DNA of 7,731 nt. Origin: Actinomycetota bacterium. Lineage in GTDB: Bacteria; Actinomycetota; Actinomycetes; Nanopelagicales; Nanopelagicaceae. The position numbers and the translations under genes were made by a program. This document shows positions 5,019 through 7,731 of this stretch, piece after piece. Where the stretch lies: contig WLDA01000036.1 of the NCBI GenBank assembly GCA_009705025.1, positions 1-7,731 on the forward strand, in the 5' to 3' direction. The notes under the pieces are model-generated. The model was not told the DNA's origin. It searched no databases and worked only from the letters and a program-made list of their open reading frames with translations. The first letter of the stretch is position 1; each line of letters begins with the position of its first letter.

Positions 5019-7679
5019 ATGAGTAAAAACTCTTTCAACGCGAAGAAGAATTTAGATGTAGCGGGTAAGAGTTTTGAAATCTTTGATATCTCAGCAATTG
5101 AAGGTGCAAGAAATCTTCCATTTAGCTTGAAAGTTTTACTTGAGAATTTGTTGCGCACAGAAGATGGCGCAAATATCACGGCCGATCACATCAAAGCCCT
5201 TGCTAATTGGGATCCATCAGTTGAACCGGATACTGAAATTCAGTTCACTCCAGCCCGTGTTGTAATGCAAGATTTCACAGGCGTACCTTGCATCGTCGAT
5301 CTTGCAACTATGCGTGAGGCAATCGTTGAATTAGGCGGGGATGCCTCCAAGGTAAATCCACTTGCACCAGCTGAACTTGTAATTGACCACAGTGTTATCG
5401 CCGATGTTTTTGGTACAAAGAATTCATTTGAAGAGAACACAGATATTGAATACGAGCGTAATCAAGAGCGTTATCGCTTCTTGCGTTGGGGCCAGAGTGC
5501 ATTTGATGAGTTTAAAGTTGTGCCACCAGGGACTGGAATTGTTCACCAAGTAAATATCGAATTCCTTGCACGCGTCATCATGACTCGCACTGTAAACGGC
5601 GTGCTGCGTGCATACCCAGACACAGTCGTTGGAACAGATTCACATACAACAATGGTCAACGGCCTTGGAGTACTTGGTTGGGGAGTCGGCGGTATTGAGG
5701 CAGAAGCAGCGCTACTTGGCCAACCTGTATCAATGTTGATTCCGCGTGTAGTTGGTTTCAAACTCAGCGGCACACTTCCACTTGGAACAACTGCAACAGA
5801 CTTAGCTCTGACAATTACTCAGATGCTTCGCAAACATGGCGTTGTTGGAAAATTTGTTGAATTTTATGGCCCTGGTGTTGTTGCAGTTCCTATGGCTAAC
5901 CGAGCAACTATTGGAAATATGAGTCCAGAGTACGGATCAACGTGCGCAATATTTCCAATTGATGAAGAAACTTTGCGCTACTTACGTCTGACTGGTCGCA
6001 GCGAAGACGCTGTTGCTCTCGTTGAGCAATATGCAAAGAAGCAAGGTCTATGGCATGACCCTTCACTCACCCCGCGTTTTTCTGAAAATATTGAACTCGA
6101 TTTATCAACCGTTGTTCCATCAATTGCAGGACCTAAACGTCCACAAGATCGTATTTCACTTAGTGATTCGAAAGCTTCTTTTGAAAACATATTGCCAACG
6201 TACCTTTCTGATAAAACTGAAAAGTCTGCAGTTGCTATCAAGGTACGAAACGAAGCAACAACAATCAAAAATGGTGATGTTGTAATTGCATCTATTACGT
6301 CATGTACAAATACTTCTAATCCATCAGTAATGATTGGCGCTGCACTTCTTGCGAAAAAGGCAGTAGAGAAGGGCTTGAAATCAAAGCCGTGGGTAAAAAC
6401 AACGCTTGCTCCTGGTTCAAAAGTAGTCACTGATTATTACGATCGCGCAGGACTAACTTCTTACATGCAGGAACTAGGTTTTCACCTCGTTGGTTATGGC
6501 TGCGTTACATGTATCGGTAACTCAGGACCACTTCCAATCGAAATTAGCAAGGCAGTCAATGACAATGACTTAGCAGTAACTGCTGTTCTATCTGGTAACC
6601 GTAACTTTGAAGGCCGCATTAGCCCTGATGTGAAGATGAACTATTTGGCATCGCCTCCGCTAGTTGTTGCTTATGCAATAGCAGGAACGATGGATCATGA
6701 TTTCGAAAAAGATTCACTAGGAAATGACAAAGAGGGCAAGCCTGTTTATCTCAAGGATATTTGGCCATCACCTCAAGAAATTCAAAGTGTTATCGATGCA
6801 TCAATTTCCTCTGAAATGTTTACGAAAGATTATGCAAGCGTCTTCGATGGCGATCATCGCTGGAAGTCACTTGCTACTCCAACAGGTAAGACTTTTGAAT
6901 GGGATACCAAGTCAACATATGTTCGACGTCCACCATATTTCGATGGAATGCCTAAGCAACCCACACCAGTGACCGACATTGCTGGAGCACGCGTGATGGC
7001 TATTTTGGGAGATTCTGTAACAACAGATCACATTTCACCGGCTGGAAATATCAAAGCCGATTCACCAGCTGGAAAATATTTAGCAGAGCATGGCGTTGAT
7101 CGTAAAGATTTCAACTCATATGGTTCACGCCGCGGTAATCACGAAATCATGATTCGCGGAACTTTTGCAAATATTCGCCTAAAGAATATGTTGCTAGATG
7201 GAGTCGAAGGTGGCTTTACTCGCAACTTCTTACAAGGTGGAGTGCAATCAACTATTTATGATGCATCTGTTGAATACATCAACGCTGGTGTGCCACTAGT
7301 TATCTTGGCTGGTAAAGAATATGGATCGGGCTCATCTCGTGACTGGGCGGCAAAAGGAACAGCACTCCTTGGTGTTCGCGCAGTAATTGCTGAAAGCTTT
7401 GAACGTATTCACCGTTCTAACTTGATCGGCATGGGCGTTCTTCCTTTGCAATTCCTTGATGGCCAAAATGCACAATTACTTGGTCTAACCGGTGAAGAAA
7501 CATTTACCATTTCTGGAATTGTCGAACTCAATAATGGCAGCACTCCCAAGGTGGTCAGTGTTAGCGCAGGAGATAAGAAATTTAGTGCGAAAGTACGCAT
7601 CGATACACCAGGTGAGGCAGATTACTATCGCCATGGCGGAATCATGCAGTATGTATTGCGCTCACTACTCGCTAATTAG
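5019..7679 (+). CDS. acnA: Aconitate hydratase A (aconitase)
   Basis: Converts citrate to isocitrate via cis-aconitate in the TCA cycle, using a 4Fe-4S cluster in the cytosol. The 886-residue product is full length for the AcnA/IRP1-type family. The N-terminal [22 protein letters not shown] stretch begins near residue 31. [11 protein letters not shown] (about 169-179) and [21 protein letters not shown] (205-225) form part of the active site. The cluster ligands are C429 ([12 protein letters not shown]), C495 and C498 ([12 protein letters not shown]), matching the spacing in E. coli Acn[15 protein letters not shown] begins at 664. The C-terminal swivel domain carries [10 protein letters not shown] (700-709) and [12 protein letters not shown] (769-780), with substrate-binding arginines. 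The start is ATG 5019, with GGAG 6 nt upstream. Apo-aconitases can moonlight as RNA-binding proteins, but nothing here tests that. It appears to be transcribed on its own from a promoter under a long palindrome. A hairpin follows the stop codon. Confidence 0.97.
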   Translation: MSKNSFNAKKNLDVAGKSFEIFDISAIEGARNLPFSLKVLLENLLRTEDGANITADHIKALANWDPSVEPDTEIQFTPARVVMQDFTGVPCIVDLATMREAIVELGGDASKVNPLAPAELVIDHSVIADVFGTKNSFEENTDIEYERNQERYRFLRWGQSAFDEFKVVPPGTGIVHQVNIEFLARVIMTRTVNGVLRAYPDTVVGTDSHTTMVNGLGVLGWGVGGIEAEAALLGQPVSMLIPRVVGFKLSGTLPLGTTATDLALTITQMLRKHGVVGKFVEFYGPGVVAVPMANRATIGNMSPEYGSTCAIFPIDEETLRYLRLTGRSEDAVALVEQYAKKQGLWHDPSLTPRFSENIELDLSTVVPSIAGPKRPQDRISLSDSKASFENILPTYLSDKTEKSAVAIKVRNEATTIKNGDVVIASITSCTNTSNPSVMIGAALLAKKAVEKGLKSKPWVKTTLAPGSKVVTDYYDRAGLTSYMQELGFHLVGYGCVTCIGNSGPLPIEISKAVNDNDLAVTAVLSGNRNFEGRISPDVKMNYLASPPLVVAYAIAGTMDHDFEKDSLGNDKEGKPVYLKDIWPSPQEIQSVIDASISSEMFTKDYASVFDGDHRWKSLATPTGKTFEWDTKSTYVRRPPYFDGMPKQPTPVTDIAGARVMAILGDSVTTDHISPAGNIKADSPAGKYLAEHGVDRKDFNSYGSRRGNHEIMIRGTFANIRLKNMLLDGVEGGFTRNFLQGGVQSTIYDASVEYINAGVPLVILAGKEYGSGSSRDWAAKGTALLGVRAVIAESFERIHRSNLIGMGVLPLQFLDGQNAQLLGLTGEETFTISGIVELNNGSTPKVVSVSAGDKKFSAKVRIDTPGEADYYRHGGIMQYVLRSLLAN

Positions 7680-7687
7680 TGCAATAT

Positions 7688-7715
7688 TGAGGGCAGCAAA
7701 CTAGAATTGCCCTCA
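7688..7715 (+). terminator. Hairpin downstream of acnA
   Basis: Arms TGAGGGCA (7688-7695) and TGCCCTCA (7708-7715) form a perfect 8-bp GC-rich stem with a 12-nt loop, starting 8 nt after the acnA TAG. No T-tract follows, so it would be an atypical terminator. The 3' arm runs into the next gene's predicted start codon, so operator function is an alternative. Confidence 0.45.
7702..7707 (+). promoter_or_regulatory. -10 element for the next gene (leaderless)
   Basis: TAGAAT, a good actinobacterial -10, lies in the loop of the hairpin after acnA and ends 7 nt before the ATG at 7715. This is the same geometry as the other predicted leaderless starts in the window. Confidence 0.45.
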
Positions 7716-7731
7716 TGATTGAGTCGATAAA
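7715..7731 (+). CDS. Start of a further gene, cut by the window edge
   Basis: Only M-I-E-S-I and part of a sixth codon are visible. The case for a gene is the ATG placed 7 nt after TAGAAT and 35 bp beyond acnA, in a genome with almost no spacer. 1-Deoxyxylulose-5-phosphate synthase (dxs) would fit, since its N-terminus often contains an E-S-I-like segment and dxs lies near the methyltransferase in M. tuberculosis, but six codons cannot prove it. It does not look like an obvious TetR-type acnR. Confidence 0.4.

Noticed and set aside
5978..6430. 150-codon open frame antisense to acnA
   Set aside because: It lies fully within a highly conserved enzyme gene, has no recognisable domain, and looks like a by-product of acnA codon use.
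1..7731. Mobile element, defence system, CRISPR, tRNA/rRNA or new multi-gene system
   Set aside because: No transposase, repeat array, RNA gene or unassigned gene block is visible; every sizeable segment is a recognisable core gene.

Overview
The window looks like chromosomal core DNA from a low-GC, streamlined actinobacterium. The gene order DUF4193, DUF3093, dut, DUF3159, two TrkA proteins, TRAM-domain RNA methyltransferase is an actinobacterial neighbourhood; I know it best from Mycobacterium tuberculosis Rv2689c-Rv2699c. The base composition is clearly AT-leaning and the packing is extreme: gaps of 5 to 41 bp and several overlapping gene ends. A freshwater acI-type lineage (Nanopelagicales) is my best guess. 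That assignment is inference, because no marker gene in the window proves it.

Layout. Positions 29-325 (+) encode a DUF4193 zinc-ribbon protein, convergent with a DUF3093 membrane protein at 331-762 (-). A 41-bp divergent promoter region (763-803) then starts a tightly coupled plus-strand operon: a PaaI-like hotdog thioesterase (804-1388), dut (1385-1840) and a DUF3159 membrane protein (1840-2451). This operon collides end to end with a minus-strand pair of TrkA-type nucleotide-binding proteins (2448-3107 and 3104-3769, ATGA-coupled). A 32-bp divergent region (3770-3801) separates the TrkA pair from a TRAM-domain m5U RNA methyltransferase (3802-4986, +). Another 32-bp gap carries a perfect 20-bp palindrome and leads into aconitase acnA (5019-7679, +). 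The start of a further gene lies at 7715, at the right edge.

How the genes work together. This is mostly housekeeping: nucleotide-pool sanitation (dUTPase), regulation of potassium transport (the TrkA pair), RNA modification (TRAM methyltransferase) and the TCA cycle (aconitase). There is no mobile element, tRNA, rRNA, CRISPR array or defence system, and I found no undescribed multi-gene system. The more interesting signals are in the tiny gaps. Start codons at five gene boundaries sit 6-7 nt downstream of a TANNNT -10 hexamer, which predicts leaderless transcripts. Two divergent promoter pairs are packed into 32-41 bp. A long palindrome covers the acnA promoter and the preceding stop codon. 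Relative to M. tuberculosis, three genes appear to be missing from the neighbourhood (DUF3710, an OB-fold protein and an APC permease).
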